Notes: generated by a model from the sequence alone, not told the origin. 64,000 nucleotides of DNA from Cohnella thermotolerans DSM 17683 (GCF_000429825.1 NZ_AUCP01000014.1:1-64000); one strand, 5' to 3'; shown: positions 28,654 through 38,072, counted from the first letter of the stretch. Numbers and translations are program-made.

Positions 28654-30485
28654 GCTTTAACGGCTGGGATATCAATCGTAATCGTACTTCCTTCGCCCTC
28701 AATGGTGTCAATGTGAAAATGAAGCTCGTCGCCAAAAACAATTTTCAGTCGAGTATAGACATTTTTCAAACCCAAACTCCTGGATGTTTCTTCCATCACC
28801 ATGATGGGAAGCCTCTTAAACTGTTCGAACTCCTGCAGCTTCTCTTTGGAAAAACCGATCCCGTTGTCACTCAGCACAAACTGGATTCTATTCTGCCTTT
28901 TTTTGATGGAAAGGTGGATGCGGCCCGTGCCAATCTTCTTTTCAATCCCATGTTTGACAGCGTTCTCGACCAGTGGTTGCAAAATCATTTTAATGATCAT
29001 ATAGTCTTTTGCCGCTTCGTCAAGCTCAGAGATTGTGATTAAGTTATCCTCAAAGCGACTTTGTAAAATATAGAAAAAATGCCGGCAACTATCATACTCC
29101 TCCTGAATCGTGACCTTCTCCTTCTTCAGGTCAATGTTATAACGCAGCAATTTGCTAAGCGATTGCGTAATTTGCGAAATTTTGTGGACGCCTTCTTCAT
29201 CTGCGATACCACTGATCACCTCCAGCGTATTGTACATAAAATGTGGATTAATTTGCATCAGAAGCGCTTTCAACTCCACATTTCTGCGATGCAGTTCATT
29301 GACATAGCGATCTTGTATCAGTTGTTTCATCGTCGTCACCATGGAGTTGAAGCTTTTTCGTAGTTGACCGATCTCGTCTCTGCTGACAGGCTCTTGAATC
29401 TGCACATTGAAATTGCCTCGCTCAACTGAATGAAATAAACTTTTAAGCTGTTTGATCGGACGGGAAATATAAATGGACAGGAATAGAGAAAGAATAACGA
29501 CCAAAAGCAGGGAAACGATGCAAACGATAACCGTCACGTTTCGCAGCGGATTGACCATCTTATACATCAGCGATATCGGAGTCGACCCGACGATGAGCAT
29601 TTCTCCGTATACGGAATGGCTAGAAGTGTTAAGCATTTTCTGTTTATTCATATAGCTTACGGAATACCGCGAATTCGTGCCTGTAATCAGCTTCATCCAT
29701 TCCGGATCGGCTTTGCTGCCGATTTTCGTCCAATCTGTATGATACAAGATTGTGCCATTTTTCGAAATCGCTTGAATGATGCTCCCTTTCCTGTATTCGA
29801 ATCGCTTGAACAATTCGGCAAACGACGAAAACTTCTTGTCAAAGCTAATATACCCGTATCTTTCGCCCGTATAGGGATGAATGACCGGCCGCGAAGCAAC
29901 AAAACTAAGCATGCCGTTGACTTCCAAAGTATGCACGTCGTAAATCAGTCGGTCTGTCCTATTCTCGAACATTTTATTCTGCCACGCAATTTCGCCCTCC
30001 GATTTGTAAGAATAAAGCTTGTACGTATTTTCAGGAATACCGGCCGTTACGAATTCCCCTTCGTTGGAATAAACGCGGATACTTTCGTAATCATTGCTCG
30101 AACGAAATGTATCCTGAATAAACTCGCTGATTCTTTTCATATTTTCCATCACTTTGACGTCGCTAAAATTATTGTTTTCGTCCAGTTTGATATTGTTGTC
30201 AATTAATCGGGAAACAAATATGTTAGAATTGATTTCGATGGCATGGACGTATGAATTGAAGTTTCTGCTGATTTCGTCGAGCAATTGGGCATCGCTTCGC
30301 TTTACTTCCTCGATGATGGCCTCGGATGACACCTTGTATGAAATCGCTCCCACAATAATGAGCGGAATTAAATTAACCAATATATAGGTGGACAACAGTT
30401 TATACTGTATGGACCGCTGGTTAAACATCCTCTGGATGAGAAAATTCCTGGCTTTGCCGAATAAGCCGTTTATTGTACTGCGCAT
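28650..30485 (-). CDS. YesM-type sensor histidine kinase
   Basis: A 611-residue membrane kinase. One membrane segment near 30-50, a large extracytoplasmic sensor (about 50-305), a second segment near 310-335, a HAMP stretch (SIYISRPIKQLKSLFHSVERG), then the His_kinase domain with the phospho-His in LLMQINPHFMYNTLEV and an ATPase domain with VENAVKHGIEK and SDNGIGFSKE. This family commonly reads sugars with help from binding proteins. A SigA-like promoter (TTGCTA, 18 bases, TATAAT) lies roughly 60-90 bases upstream. Confidence 0.88.
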   Translation of the reverse strand: MRSTINGLFGKARNFLIQRMFNQRSIQYKLLSTYILVNLIPLIIVGAISYKVSSEAIIEEVKRSDAQLLDEISRNFNSYVHAIEINSNIFVSRLIDNNIKLDENNNFSDVKVMENMKRISEFIQDTFRSSNDYESIRVYSNEGEFVTAGIPENTYKLYSYKSEGEIAWQNKMFENRTDRLIYDVHTLEVNGMLSFVASRPVIHPYTGERYGYISFDKKFSSFAELFKRFEYRKGSIIQAISKNGTILYHTDWTKIGSKADPEWMKLITGTNSRYSVSYMNKQKMLNTSSHSVYGEMLIVGSTPISLMYKMVNPLRNVTVIVCIVSLLLVVILSLFLSIYISRPIKQLKSLFHSVERGNFNVQIQEPVSRDEIGQLRKSFNSMVTTMKQLIQDRYVNELHRRNVELKALLMQINPHFMYNTLEVISGIADEEGVHKISQITQSLSKLLRYNIDLKKEKVTIQEEYDSCRHFFYILQSRFEDNLITISELDEAAKDYMIIKMILQPLVENAVKHGIEKKIGTGRIHLSIKKRQNRIQFVLSDNGIGFSKEKLQEFEQFKRLPIMVMEETSRSLGLKNVYTRLKIVFGDELHFHIDTIEGEGSTITIDIPAVKA

Positions 30486-30644
30486 CTGTCAAGCACCTTT
30501 AACTAGGATTAAGTATCGGTCTTGAAAGCCCTTACGATAATTATAAGCAAGGGACGAAACTTCTAGCAATGCGCAAGAACAGCACCAATCCGGGAACCAG
30601 TCGATGCTCTCTGGATAAAGAATTCGTCACGACTCGCCTCTCTT

Positions 30645-31265
30645 TTATTTTTGTATCGCACGGGTTACCATCTTCACGAGTTCGTCGCTATACGTTTCCA
30701 AACTGACTTTTCGCGTCACTGGCGAGCTCAGCATATACTCGCCTATCGCCCCCTGGATCATGCTTGCCATCACATCCAAATGGAAGTCGGCAAACTCTCC
30801 GTTATTCTGGCCTTCGCGCAAGATGTCGAGCAGAACACGCATCATGGGGTCTTCATCATCGTCGCTCACCTTATAATACGGAACGTTATCAGGCGTCCTG
30901 GCATTAAAGACAATCTCGACCAAGGCTGCATAACGCGACGGATGCGCACCTTGATAAGCCAGGCTGGCGACGATAAAGGCGTGCAATTTCCCGGTCGACG
31001 TCCTTTCACGGTTTACCCTCTCCAGGATATAAGAGGTCGATCTTTCTAGGAGATTCATGAGCAATTGGTTCATCAGGTCGCCCTTATCCGCAAAGTGATA
31101 GGAAATCAGCGCGGTGCTGATCCCCGCTCTTTTTGCGATCTGTGAGAGGCTGGCGTTTACGTACCCGATTTCGTCCAATGTTTGGATGGCCGCTTCCATA
31201 ATTTGCTCCCGTCTCGCTTCCGCGATAAAGGATTGGCGTCCTGCCGTTTTGTCATCCTTACTCAT
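30645..31265 (-). CDS. TetR/AcrR-family transcriptional regulator
   Basis: A 206-residue regulator. The N-terminal helix-turn-helix (REQIMEAAIQTLDEIGYVNASLSQIAKRAGISTALISYHFADKGDLM) is typical; the C-terminal half (HPSRYAALVEIVFNARTPDNVPYYKVSDDDEDP) forms the ligand pocket, with no indication of the inducer. Lies 9 bases downstream of the small membrane-protein gene, in one transcript with it, and very probably represses their common promoter through the TTGATC-based sites at 31745-31781. Confidence 0.88.
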   Translation of the reverse strand: MSKDDKTAGRQSFIAEARREQIMEAAIQTLDEIGYVNASLSQIAKRAGISTALISYHFADKGDLMNQLLMNLLERSTSYILERVNRERTSTGKLHAFIVASLAYQGAHPSRYAALVEIVFNARTPDNVPYYKVSDDDEDPMMRVLLDILREGQNNGEFADFHLDVMASMIQGAIGEYMLSSPVTRKVSLETYSDELVKMVTRAIQK

Positions 31266-31274
31266 CGTTCTACC

Positions 31275-31724
31275 TCAACGCTGCTTATTGGGATTCTCCT
31301 TGCTTACGACTCCGAGCAACACGATTACGAATATCACGATCGGAATGGAAATGAATTTACCAGGGCTGCTTAATGCGCGATCGAGCACAGCAGGAAAATG
31401 ACCTTGAAATAAGGATATGACTGCTCGAACAAGCAATACGATTAAATTCGTAAACATAAGCGCGGGCACCATGAACAGCCCGAGCTCCAGAACTGTCCAT
31501 CCGGAACGCTTGCCGATAACGAATAAAACCGTTGCCGCCAAGCAAAGAATGCCCATAACTCCAATAAAGGCAACTCGGATCCATGCCTGCCAAGGAGTAC
31601 CCGATGCATCCATCATATCATGATATTTCGTCCAACAATACCACAGCGATCCAACCGTAATTAAGGCGCTAACGAACGGAAGCGTTTTGGGCAGCCAATC
31701 GGACGTTGTTGCACGTTGAGTCAT
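31275..31724 (-). CDS. Four-segment membrane protein of unknown function
   Basis: 149 residues with four predicted membrane helices (about 13-31, 48-68, 74-98, 126-143) and a basic tail. No family is recognised. Strong ribosome site GAGGAGGT 6 bases before ATG. It leads the two-gene operon with the TetR gene, so its level is likely controlled by that repressor, a pattern seen with small multidrug or stress membrane proteins. Confidence 0.75.
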   Translation of the reverse strand: MTQRATTSDWLPKTLPFVSALITVGSLWYCWTKYHDMMDASGTPWQAWIRVAFIGVMGILCLAATVLFVIGKRSGWTVLELGLFMVPALMFTNLIVLLVRAVISLFQGHFPAVLDRALSSPGKFISIPIVIFVIVLLGVVSKENPNKQR

Positions 31725-31744
31725 TTGATTACCTCCTCAATAAT

Positions 31745-31809
31745 TTGATCAATCGATCAATTTTTTGGTTGTTTGATCAAATCATATCTTGCGTTGGGAG
31801 GGATGTCAA
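31745..31809 (-). promoter_or_regulatory. Promoter and two TetR operators
   Basis: On the minus strand TTGACA (31809-31804), 17 bases, TATGAT (31786-31781). Immediately downstream are TTTGATCAAA (31772-31781), which touches the -10, and TTGATCAATCGATCAA (31745-31760) over the leader. Both are built from TTGATC/GATCAA arms, suggesting two repressor dimers. Confidence 0.8.
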
Positions 31810-31905
31810 TGGGCGAATTCCCAATAGATCGACTAATCGACTTCTTCAAAATAATGATGATCAATGAGAATTACAGGTTAATCGGGAATAGTTTTACATA
31901 AATGC

Positions 31906-31952
31906 GCAAACAAAACGCCGCCCGTCGCTCCCCGCAAGGAGTACGGCGGCGT
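31906..31952 (-). terminator. Terminator of the haem uptake operon
   Basis: Arms ACGCCGCC (31915-31922) and GGCGGCGT (31945-31952) with an inner CTCC/GGAG stem, followed on the minus strand by TTTTGTTTG. It lies about 45 bases after the haem monooxygenase gene. Confidence 0.8.
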
Positions 31953-31996
31953 GTGCGGCTTCCCGAACGGTCTGCCGGGACGCAGAGGCCGGAAGC

Positions 31997-32314
31997 TCAG
32001 GATACCGACAGCGGCTGACGGACGATCTTCACTTCGTAAAAGGTGATTTTGTTGGAGAGAATGTAGTCCGGCTTCTCCCGGTGGGAGTGGGCCTCCCGGA
32101 ACGCTTCGCTGCGCGTCCACGCTTGGAAAGCTTCCTTGTTCTCCCATCGGGTGCTCACGGTGACCTCGTCGTAATCCTTCGTATTTTCCGTCATCATCAC
32201 CTCCAGCCCGAGAAATCCGGCCATCCCTTCAACTTTGCCGACCTTATTGAAACGTTCGATAAGTTTGTCGCCATTGCCTTTGGTAATGTGCGATACGTTC
32301 GTCACAATGACCAT
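31997..32314 (-). CDS. hmoA: IsdG/HmoA-type haem-degrading monooxygenase
   Basis: A 105-residue dimeric alpha-beta barrel enzyme that opens haem to release iron. The IsdG catalytic triad (Asn, Trp, His) is visible as N6, W66 and H76 ([22 protein letters not shown]), the same spacing as in staphylococcal IsdG. Start at ATG 32314, preceded by AAGGGGG; the longer reading frame upstream has no start site. It is the last gene of the Isd-like region, where cytosolic haem delivered by the two ABC modules would be processed. It is 79 bases after the ATPase gene and has no obvious Fur box of its own. Confidence 0.88.
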   Translation of the reverse strand: MVIVTNVSHITKGNGDKLIERFNKVGKVEGMAGFLGLEVMMTENTKDYDEVTVSTRWENKEAFQAWTRSEAFREAHSHREKPDYILSNKITFYEVKIVRQPLSVS

Positions 32315-32393
32315 ATTCGTTCCCCCTTCGCATAATTGTGCCTGATCGAGTTGAATTGTAAGGCCGCTTTGTGAACGACCGATGAACAATAAA

Positions 32394-33176
32394 TTACAGT
32401 TCCGGACGGAGAAGCGGAATAATCAGAGGATACGCCTCGTCGAAGCGGACCTTGGCGTCAATATCGTAAACGGCTTTCAGAAAATGCGGCGTAATGACCG
32501 CTTGAGGCGCGCCCCGCGCGACAACCGCCCCCTCCTTAACGGCGATCAGATGCCCGCAGAAGGCAGCGGCCTGCTGGAGATCGTGCAGCACCATGACGAT
32601 CGTCAGGCCGTATTCGCGGTTCAGTCCGGAGAGCACGCGCATCAAGTCCAGCTGATGGGCGATATCCAGATAAGTTGTCGGCTCGTCGAGCAGCAGAATG
32701 CCGGTCTTTTGCGCCAGCGCCATGGCGATCAGCGCCCGTTGGCGTTCGCCGCCCGACAGCGTTCTCGCCATGCGGTCCTCGTGGCGGCGAAGATTCATCC
32801 GCTCCAAGGCCCAGTCGATCGCCTGCTCGTCTTCGGCGTTCAAACGCCGGCTGAACGGACCGTGGTACGGACTGCGGCCGTAAGCGGCCAGTTCCCGCAC
32901 CGTAAGCTCGGGCAGCGTCTCCCCCGACTGCGGCAACATGGAGAGCTCTCTCGCCAACTCCGCTCTCTTATACCCGGCGAGCGGCTTGCCGTGAATGACG
33001 ATGCTCCCCCCGCCTGGAGCCAGCAGTCCGGCGATCAGCTTCAGCAGCGTCGATTTGCCCGAGCCGTTCGGTCCCACGATGGCGGTGATTTGACCGACCG
33101 GCACCGTTATCGACACCCCCGACAGCCGGAACACCCCCGCCGTCAAGCGCAGCTCGTTCGTCTCGATCGCCGTCAT
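32394..33176 (-). CDS. Haem/siderophore ABC transporter ATP-binding protein (module 1)
   Basis: FecE/HmuV-type ATPase: Walker [11 protein letters not shown]-loop SMLPQSGET, signature [15 protein letters not shown], Walker [14 protein letters not shown], switch His [13 protein letters not shown] 33176 overlaps the permease stop as ATGA and sits 9 bases after AAGGAG; an upstream TTG is too close to that site. It powers the permease encoded immediately upstream. Confidence 0.9.
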   Translation of the reverse strand: MTAIETNELRLTAGVFRLSGVSITVPVGQITAIVGPNGSGKSTLLKLIAGLLAPGGGSIVIHGKPLAGYKRAELARELSMLPQSGETLPELTVRELAAYGRSPYHGPFSRRLNAEDEQAIDWALERMNLRRHEDRMARTLSGGERQRALIAMALAQKTGILLLDEPTTYLDIAHQLDLMRVLSGLNREYGLTIVMVLHDLQQAAAFCGHLIAVKEGAVVARGAPQAVITPHFLKAVYDIDAKVRFDEAYPLIIPLLRPEL

Positions 33177-34171
33177 CGCCAATGGCTCCTTTTCTTTAAC
33201 AGATAGAGAAAAAAAGGCGCTCCGACGCAGGCCAGCAGGATGCCGACCGGAAGCTCGACCGGATCGAACCAGGAGCGCGCAATCGTATCGGCGACGACGA
33301 CCAGCGCGCCGCCGGCAAAGGCGGACACCGGAAGCAAATAGCGGTAGTCCTCCCCGATAAGCAATCTGACGGCATGCGGGACGACCAGGCCGACGAAGCC
33401 GACCAGACCGGCGACGCTGACCGCCGCTCCGGCCAGTAAGGCCGCCAGCGCCAGAAGCAGCATCCGCTGAAGCTCGACTCTCTGGCCCAGCAGCTTCGCC
33501 GATTGGTCGCCGAGCGCCAGCAGGTTCGCCGGCTTGACCGCCAGCGCCGTCAAAGCCAGACCGAGCAGCGCGTAAGGGAGCATGAAGCCCAAATGCTTCC
33601 AGCTTCGGCCGTTCAGGCCGCCCGACAGCCAGGGGATGACCGCCTGAATCCGGTCGCTATGGAAGACCATGATGCCGTTCATGACGGCTCCGAGCAGCGC
33701 ATTCACGGCGACGCCGGCCAAGACGATTTTGACGGGAGACGCGCCGCGGTCCCAGGACAGCCCGTAGATGAGCAGCGCGGCGGCGAACGCGCCGACGAAG
33801 GCGGCCGGGGGCAGCAGGTAGCTCCATTGCGGCAGCAGCACCAGCGCAATGACCGCCGCCAGACCGCCGCCGGCGGATACGCCGATGATGCCGGGATCGG
33901 CCAGCGGATTGCGCATGATTCCCTGCAGAATCGCCCCGGAGGCCGCAAGGCAGGCGCCTGTCAACAAGCCGATAAGCACCCGGGGAAGCCGCACCTCCAG
34001 CAGAATCACGGCATGCTCGGACGAGGAACCGTGCAGAAGGACCGCGCCGATCTCCCGCAGCGGGATCGATACGGAGCCCGTCGTCAGGCCGAACAGCGCG
34101 CAGGCGGCGAGCAGCGGCGGCATCAGCGCAGCGGCGATTTTCCTTTTCCGTGTGCGTTGCGCCTTATTCAT
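33173..34171 (-). CDS. FecCD-family haem/iron permease (module 1)
   Basis: A 332-residue permease with about nine to ten membrane helices and the family strings LLEVRLPRVLIGLLTGACLAASGAILQ, NPLADPGIIGVSAGGG, AGLVGFVGLVVPHAVRLLIGED and ELPVGILLACVGAPFFLYLL. Overlaps the binding-protein gene by 8 bases. The tight overlaps on both sides mean the three proteins of module 1 are made together. Confidence 0.9.
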   Translation of the reverse strand: MNKAQRTRKRKIAAALMPPLLAACALFGLTTGSVSIPLREIGAVLLHGSSSEHAVILLEVRLPRVLIGLLTGACLAASGAILQGIMRNPLADPGIIGVSAGGGLAAVIALVLLPQWSYLLPPAAFVGAFAAALLIYGLSWDRGASPVKIVLAGVAVNALLGAVMNGIMVFHSDRIQAVIPWLSGGLNGRSWKHLGFMLPYALLGLALTALAVKPANLLALGDQSAKLLGQRVELQRMLLLALAALLAGAAVSVAGLVGFVGLVVPHAVRLLIGEDYRYLLPVSAFAGGALVVVADTIARSWFDPVELPVGILLACVGAPFFLYLLKKRSHWR

Positions 34172-35120
34172 CGGACCGTTCCGAAGACACGGACGCCAAT
34201 TTGTCGCGCATCAACCGCAGCGCTTCGACGATGCGGCTGCCCGGGCTGGAGCCGAACAGATCGGACGGCAGCACTTCCACTCGGCCGTTCTTGACCGCTT
34301 GCACGCCTTTCCAGGCGGCATTGTTCTGCATCTCCTTGCGGAAGCTGTCTTCCACTTCCTCCGGGCTGCCGTGCGTCATGATGAAGATCACCTGCGGATC
34401 GGCCTCGACGATCCGTTCGGCGTTCAACTGCGCATACTGCGGATAGCTTTGCAGCCGGGGAAAATCGGAAGCGATATTGTAGCCTCCCGCCGCCTCCAGG
34501 ATGTCTCCGCCCAGGGAGCTCGGCAGCGCAGCCATGAAGGTGCCCGGAGCGCCGTATACGAGCAGCGCCCTCGGCCCGCTCTCGGCGGAGGCTGCGGACA
34601 ACCGGCCCTCTTCCGCCTCGATGCCGCCGACCAATTCGACCGCCTTCTCCTCTCTGCCCAGGAGCTGCCCGAAAAGCGCAATTTGCCGCTTGATCTCGTC
34701 GATCGAATTGGCGCTGGTCAGAACGACCTTGGCTCCGATCCCTTCCAGCATCGGGATGTCCTTCACATTCATCGGATCGTTGCCCAGCACAACATCCGGA
34801 TGCAGCAGTGCGATCTTCTCCAGGTCCACCTCGTGCGCCGTACCGATCTGGGTTACCCGCTCCGCCGCTTCGTCCGCCAGCGGCGTCGTCGAAGCGGGAC
34901 GGCCGACCAGTTCTCCTCCGAGCGCATAGATAATATTGGTCTCGCCGTTGCTCAGCGCTACAATGCGAATCGGCTTCTCGGCGAACCGAACTTCGCGCCC
35001 GGCGAAGTCGGTCACGGTCAGCGCGGCGGCCCCGTGCGCACGCTGATGCGCCGAACCGCCGCATCCCGCCAGGACAACGAGCAAACACGCCCACCCGCTA
35101 AGGAAGAGAATGCCTCTCAT
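34164..35120 (-). CDS. Haem/iron ABC transporter substrate-binding lipoprotein (module 1)
   Basis: An IsdE/HmuT-like binding protein: signal peptide with lipobox LAGC, then VTDFAGREVRFAEKPIRIVAL (cluster A-2 start), LHPDVVLGNDPMN and a long linking helix characteristic of class III binding proteins. ATG 35120 overlaps the upstream NEAT gene stop as ATGA; the longer GTG start at 35156 would run 40 bases into that gene. It would take haem from NEAT proteins and pass it to the permease. Confidence 0.88.
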   Translation of the reverse strand: MRGILFLSGWACLLVVLAGCGGSAHQRAHGAAALTVTDFAGREVRFAEKPIRIVALSNGETNIIYALGGELVGRPASTTPLADEAAERVTQIGTAHEVDLEKIALLHPDVVLGNDPMNVKDIPMLEGIGAKVVLTSANSIDEIKRQIALFGQLLGREEKAVELVGGIEAEEGRLSAASAESGPRALLVYGAPGTFMAALPSSLGGDILEAAGGYNIASDFPRLQSYPQYAQLNAERIVEADPQVIFIMTHGSPEEVEDSFRKEMQNNAAWKGVQAVKNGRVEVLPSDLFGSSPGSRIVEALRLMRDKLASVSSERSDE

Positions 35121-36259
35121 CCGCCGCGACGGCGAACGATCCGATAGCGCCACCATAGTCCGCCTCCAAGCGCCAGTATCACAGCTCCCGCAACCGCCCC
35201 CACCGACACGAAGCGGGAGCCGCCATCGCCGGCCTCCTCTTCCGGTCCGACGGCAGGAAGAACCGCCGCCGCATCCGTTCCCGCAGGAGCGGCGATGTCG
35301 GACGGCAGCGCCTCCGCCGCGCCGCTGCTGGCCGAGCCGCTCGCACCATCCTGCGCTTCGCTGCTGCCCGGGTTGCTCGCACCATCCTGCGCCCCGCCTG
35401 CGTCCGATCCACCGACGGACGCATCGCTTTCGGCCACGGCGCTCGCGGATTCTCCGCCATCTGCGGCAGCGTTGGCGGACGACCCGTCTCCCGCTCCGCC
35501 ATTCCCGGCGGCGCCTGTCGCGTGCGCTTCCCCCGCGTCGACCTTCTTCGCCGCCGCTCCTTTCGCCGCTTGTCCGTCCCCCCCTCCCGCTTCGACGTTA
35601 GGAGCGGGATCGGTCCGCGAGGACTCCTTGCCCGCCGCCGGCTTCGGAATCGCTTGCCCCGTCGCGCTTTCCTTGCCGCTTGCAGCCGGTTCCGCCGTGC
35701 CTGCGCCGCCCGCAGGTTCCGACGTCTGCGCCGGCTCCGGTTTCGCCGCAGCAGCGGTTTCCGGCTTCGCGGTCTGCCCGCTCCCCGCCGATTCGAGGGG
35801 GGCCATGGTATCCGGCTTGAAGCTCAAGCGGATCGTGTAATCGTGGTCGTAATCGATGTCCTCTACGGTCACGTGAATTTTCGACTCCAGCGGCTTCGAC
35901 AGATCGTCCGCCTCGAAGGAGACCGTCCGCGTGTCCGCCGCCTCGTCGGTGCGAAGGATTTTCGTATTGACGAAGCCTCCGGCGCCAGGCACCTTGAACT
36001 GCGTCACCCATTTGCTGTGGTTGACCGTGAGGCGAACCGTCGTTTTGCCATGGTCGAAGGTCACCGTCGCCGGCTTCTCCCAATAATCGTTCGCCATCGA
36101 TACCGAATCGTCTTCGGCCTTCAGCACGACATAATCCATCGTATAGGTCCCCTCCGCGGGCGGCGTGAATGCATGAGCCGCGGAACCGGGCAAACCTAGC
36201 GCCGCCAGAACCGCTCCCGCAACCAGCAGCGCCGACAGCCAACTTCTGCTCGCTCTCAA
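35117..36259 (-). CDS. Membrane-anchored NEAT-domain haem protein (IsdC-like)
   Basis: Signal peptide (LLVAGAVLAALGLPGSAAHA), one NEAT domain at about 30-150 with the SMANDY loop that cups haem, KWVTQF, and the iron-ligand motif YDHDY (YxxxY) in VEDIDYDHDYTIRLSF, then a ~190-residue Ala/Gly/Ser/Glu low-complexity arm and a C-terminal hydrophobic segment ending WWRYRIVRRRGG. An LPAVG string lies 10 residues before that segment; it resembles a sortase signal with Thr changed to Val. TTG 36259 follows AAGGGAAG; no better start exists. Likely passes haem across the wall to a binding protein. Confidence 0.88.
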   Translation of the reverse strand: MRASRSWLSALLVAGAVLAALGLPGSAAHAFTPPAEGTYTMDYVVLKAEDDSVSMANDYWEKPATVTFDHGKTTVRLTVNHSKWVTQFKVPGAGGFVNTKILRTDEAADTRTVSFEADDLSKPLESKIHVTVEDIDYDHDYTIRLSFKPDTMAPLESAGSGQTAKPETAAAAKPEPAQTSEPAGGAGTAEPAASGKESATGQAIPKPAAGKESSRTDPAPNVEAGGGDGQAAKGAAAKKVDAGEAHATGAAGNGGAGDGSSANAAADGGESASAVAESDASVGGSDAGGAQDGASNPGSSEAQDGASGSASSGAAEALPSDIAAPAGTDAAAVLPAVGPEEEAGDGGSRFVSVGAVAGAVILALGGGLWWRYRIVRRRGG

Positions 36260-36275
36260 TTTTCCGACTTCCCTT

Positions 36276-37058
36276 CTAGTTCCGTTCTCCGGTGCCGACC
36301 GGCACGATATACATGCCCGCCAGCTCGTCGTGACGGACGACGACATCGACGCCGTAGATGTCCTTGATCGTCCGCGCCGTCACCACCTGCTCCGGCGTCC
36401 CCTGCAGCACCGCCTGTCCGCCTTTCATCACAATGATCTCGTCGCAGTAGCGAACAGCCTGGTTCATGTCGTGCAGCACGATGACGATCGTCAGCCCATG
36501 CCGCAGGTTGAGCCTGCGAATCAATTCCAGAAGCTCGATTTGATAGTACATATCCAAATAAGCGGTCGGCTCGTCGAGGAACAGAATCGGCGTCTTCTGC
36601 GCCAGCGCCAGCGCGATCCATACCCGCTGCCGCTCCCCGCCGGACAGCTCGCAGATGCGCGCGCCGCGCCGGGCCAGCAGATTGGTGCATCCGAGCGCCC
36701 ATTCCACCGCTTCCTCGTCGTCCTCCGACCGCTGGGCGAATAGGCTCCGGTGCGGAAGACGTCCGTAATACGCCAGCCGCTCGACGGTCAGATCGCCCGG
36801 CGCGTCGTTGCGCTGGTGCACGACCGCCAGCTTGCGGGCCAGTTCCTTCGGCTTGTACGCGGCGATCGCCTTGCCGTCCAGCACCGCCGTGCCGCTGCGC
36901 GGCGCCAGATTGCGGGCCATTACGCCAAGCAGCGTGGACTTGCCGCTGCCGTTCGGCCCGATAATCGCCGTCATCTTCCCTTGCCCGATGCTGGCCGTAA
37001 CGCCCTGCAGTTGATCGGTCTTGCGGTCGTACGAATACGTGATTCCGTTAAGTTCCAT
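36276..37058 (-). CDS. Haem/siderophore ABC transporter ATP-binding protein (module 2)
   Basis: FecE-type ATPase paralogous to the module 1 protein: [62 protein letters not shown]. The ATG at 37058 (MELNGITYSYDRK) is preceded by AAAGAG and overlaps the permease end by 11 bases; a GTG at 37070 is possible. Only 16 bases separate it from the NEAT gene that follows. Confidence 0.9.
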   Translation of the reverse strand: MELNGITYSYDRKTDQLQGVTASIGQGKMTAIIGPNGSGKSTLLGVMARNLAPRSGTAVLDGKAIAAYKPKELARKLAVVHQRNDAPGDLTVERLAYYGRLPHRSLFAQRSEDDEEAVEWALGCTNLLARRGARICELSGGERQRVWIALALAQKTPILFLDEPTAYLDMYYQIELLELIRRLNLRHGLTIVIVLHDMNQAVRYCDEIIVMKGGQAVLQGTPEQVVTARTIKDIYGVDVVVRHDELAGMYIVPVGTGERN

Positions 37059-38031
37059 ACGCGCGGTCACTCTTTCTGAGCATGAAGATGAGGAAAGGGC
37101 CTCCGATTACCGTCATGATGATGGAAGCGGGAATTTCCGTCGGAGCCAGCACGGTCCGGCCGAGCGTGTCCGCCGTCAGAATAAGCAGCGCGCCGAGCAG
37201 AATGGAAAAAGGAATCAGCGCCCGGTGATCCGAGCCCACCAGCAGACGCGCAATATGGGGCACGAGCAGCCCGACAAACGCGATCAGACCGCCGACCGCA
37301 GTCGCCACGGATGCCAGCAGCACCGCGATGGCCGAGATGACAAGCCGCGCCCGCACCACCTTAAACCCCAGATTGCCGGCCGTCTTGTCCTGCAGCGCCA
37401 GCGTGTTGCACCAGGAGCTGACGGCAAGCGCCAGCAGCAGGCCGAAGGAACCGTACAGCCCCATAATCTTCACATCTTCCCATGTCTTCATCGTGAAGAT
37501 CGAGCTGATCGCCTGGTTCACGGAAGTGACCGCATAGCTGCCGCGATAGTTAAACGATTGTCCCAGCCCGGTGAAGGTGGCGTTAATCGCAACTCCGATG
37601 AGAAGGAGCCGGATCGGATGCAGCCCGCTGCTCCAGGACAGCGAATAAACGAGCAGACAAGCGAACGCCCCGCCGAGAAAGGAGAAGAACGGCATCCAGA
37701 AGAACAGGTTCGGGAAAATCGTCACCATCGTAAGCGACACGACGCCTGCGCCCGACGAGATGCCGATCACCCCCGCGTCGGCCAGCGGATTGCGCATAAC
37801 CGCCTGCAGCAGCACGCCGGATACCGCCAGCGCCGCCCCGGTCAGCAGCGAGACGATGATGCGCGGCAGCCGCAAATCCCGCACCACGTTCACATTCTCG
37901 TTGTCCCCGTTGATCAGCCCCCGGATCAGTTCCAGAAAACCGACTTTGATGCTGCCCGTCGTCATGGAGATCAGCGCAGCGGCAAGCAGCAAGATCGCGA
38001 CGACGGCAAAACAGATCGTTTTTTTCGACAT
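37048..38031 (-). CDS. FecCD-family haem/iron permease (module 2)
   Basis: A roughly 327-residue permease with the same signature strings as module 1 (VVRDLRLPRIIVSLLTGAAL, NPLADAGVIGISSGAG, GLIAFVGLLVPHIARLLVGSDH, EIPASIIMTVIGGPFLIFML). ATG 38031 lies 6 bases after GAGGAAG; ATG 38046 is an in-frame alternative. Clearly diverged from the module 1 permease, so the duplication is not recent. Confidence 0.9.
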   Translation of the reverse strand: MSKKTICFAVVAILLLAAALISMTTGSIKVGFLELIRGLINGDNENVNVVRDLRLPRIIVSLLTGAALAVSGVLLQAVMRNPLADAGVIGISSGAGVVSLTMVTIFPNLFFWMPFFSFLGGAFACLLVYSLSWSSGLHPIRLLLIGVAINATFTGLGQSFNYRGSYAVTSVNQAISSIFTMKTWEDVKIMGLYGSFGLLLALAVSSWCNTLALQDKTAGNLGFKVVRARLVISAIAVLLASVATAVGGLIAFVGLLVPHIARLLVGSDHRALIPFSILLGALLILTADTLGRTVLAPTEIPASIIMTVIGGPFLIFMLRKSDRAYGT

Positions 38032-38072
38032 CATCAGCTTCCTCATGTAGTTGATGCTCGGCCGCTCTGCCG

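Noticed and set aside
32315-32389. Fur box directly before hmoA
   Set aside because: No sequence close to GATAATGATTATC is present; the gene probably relies on the operon promoter.
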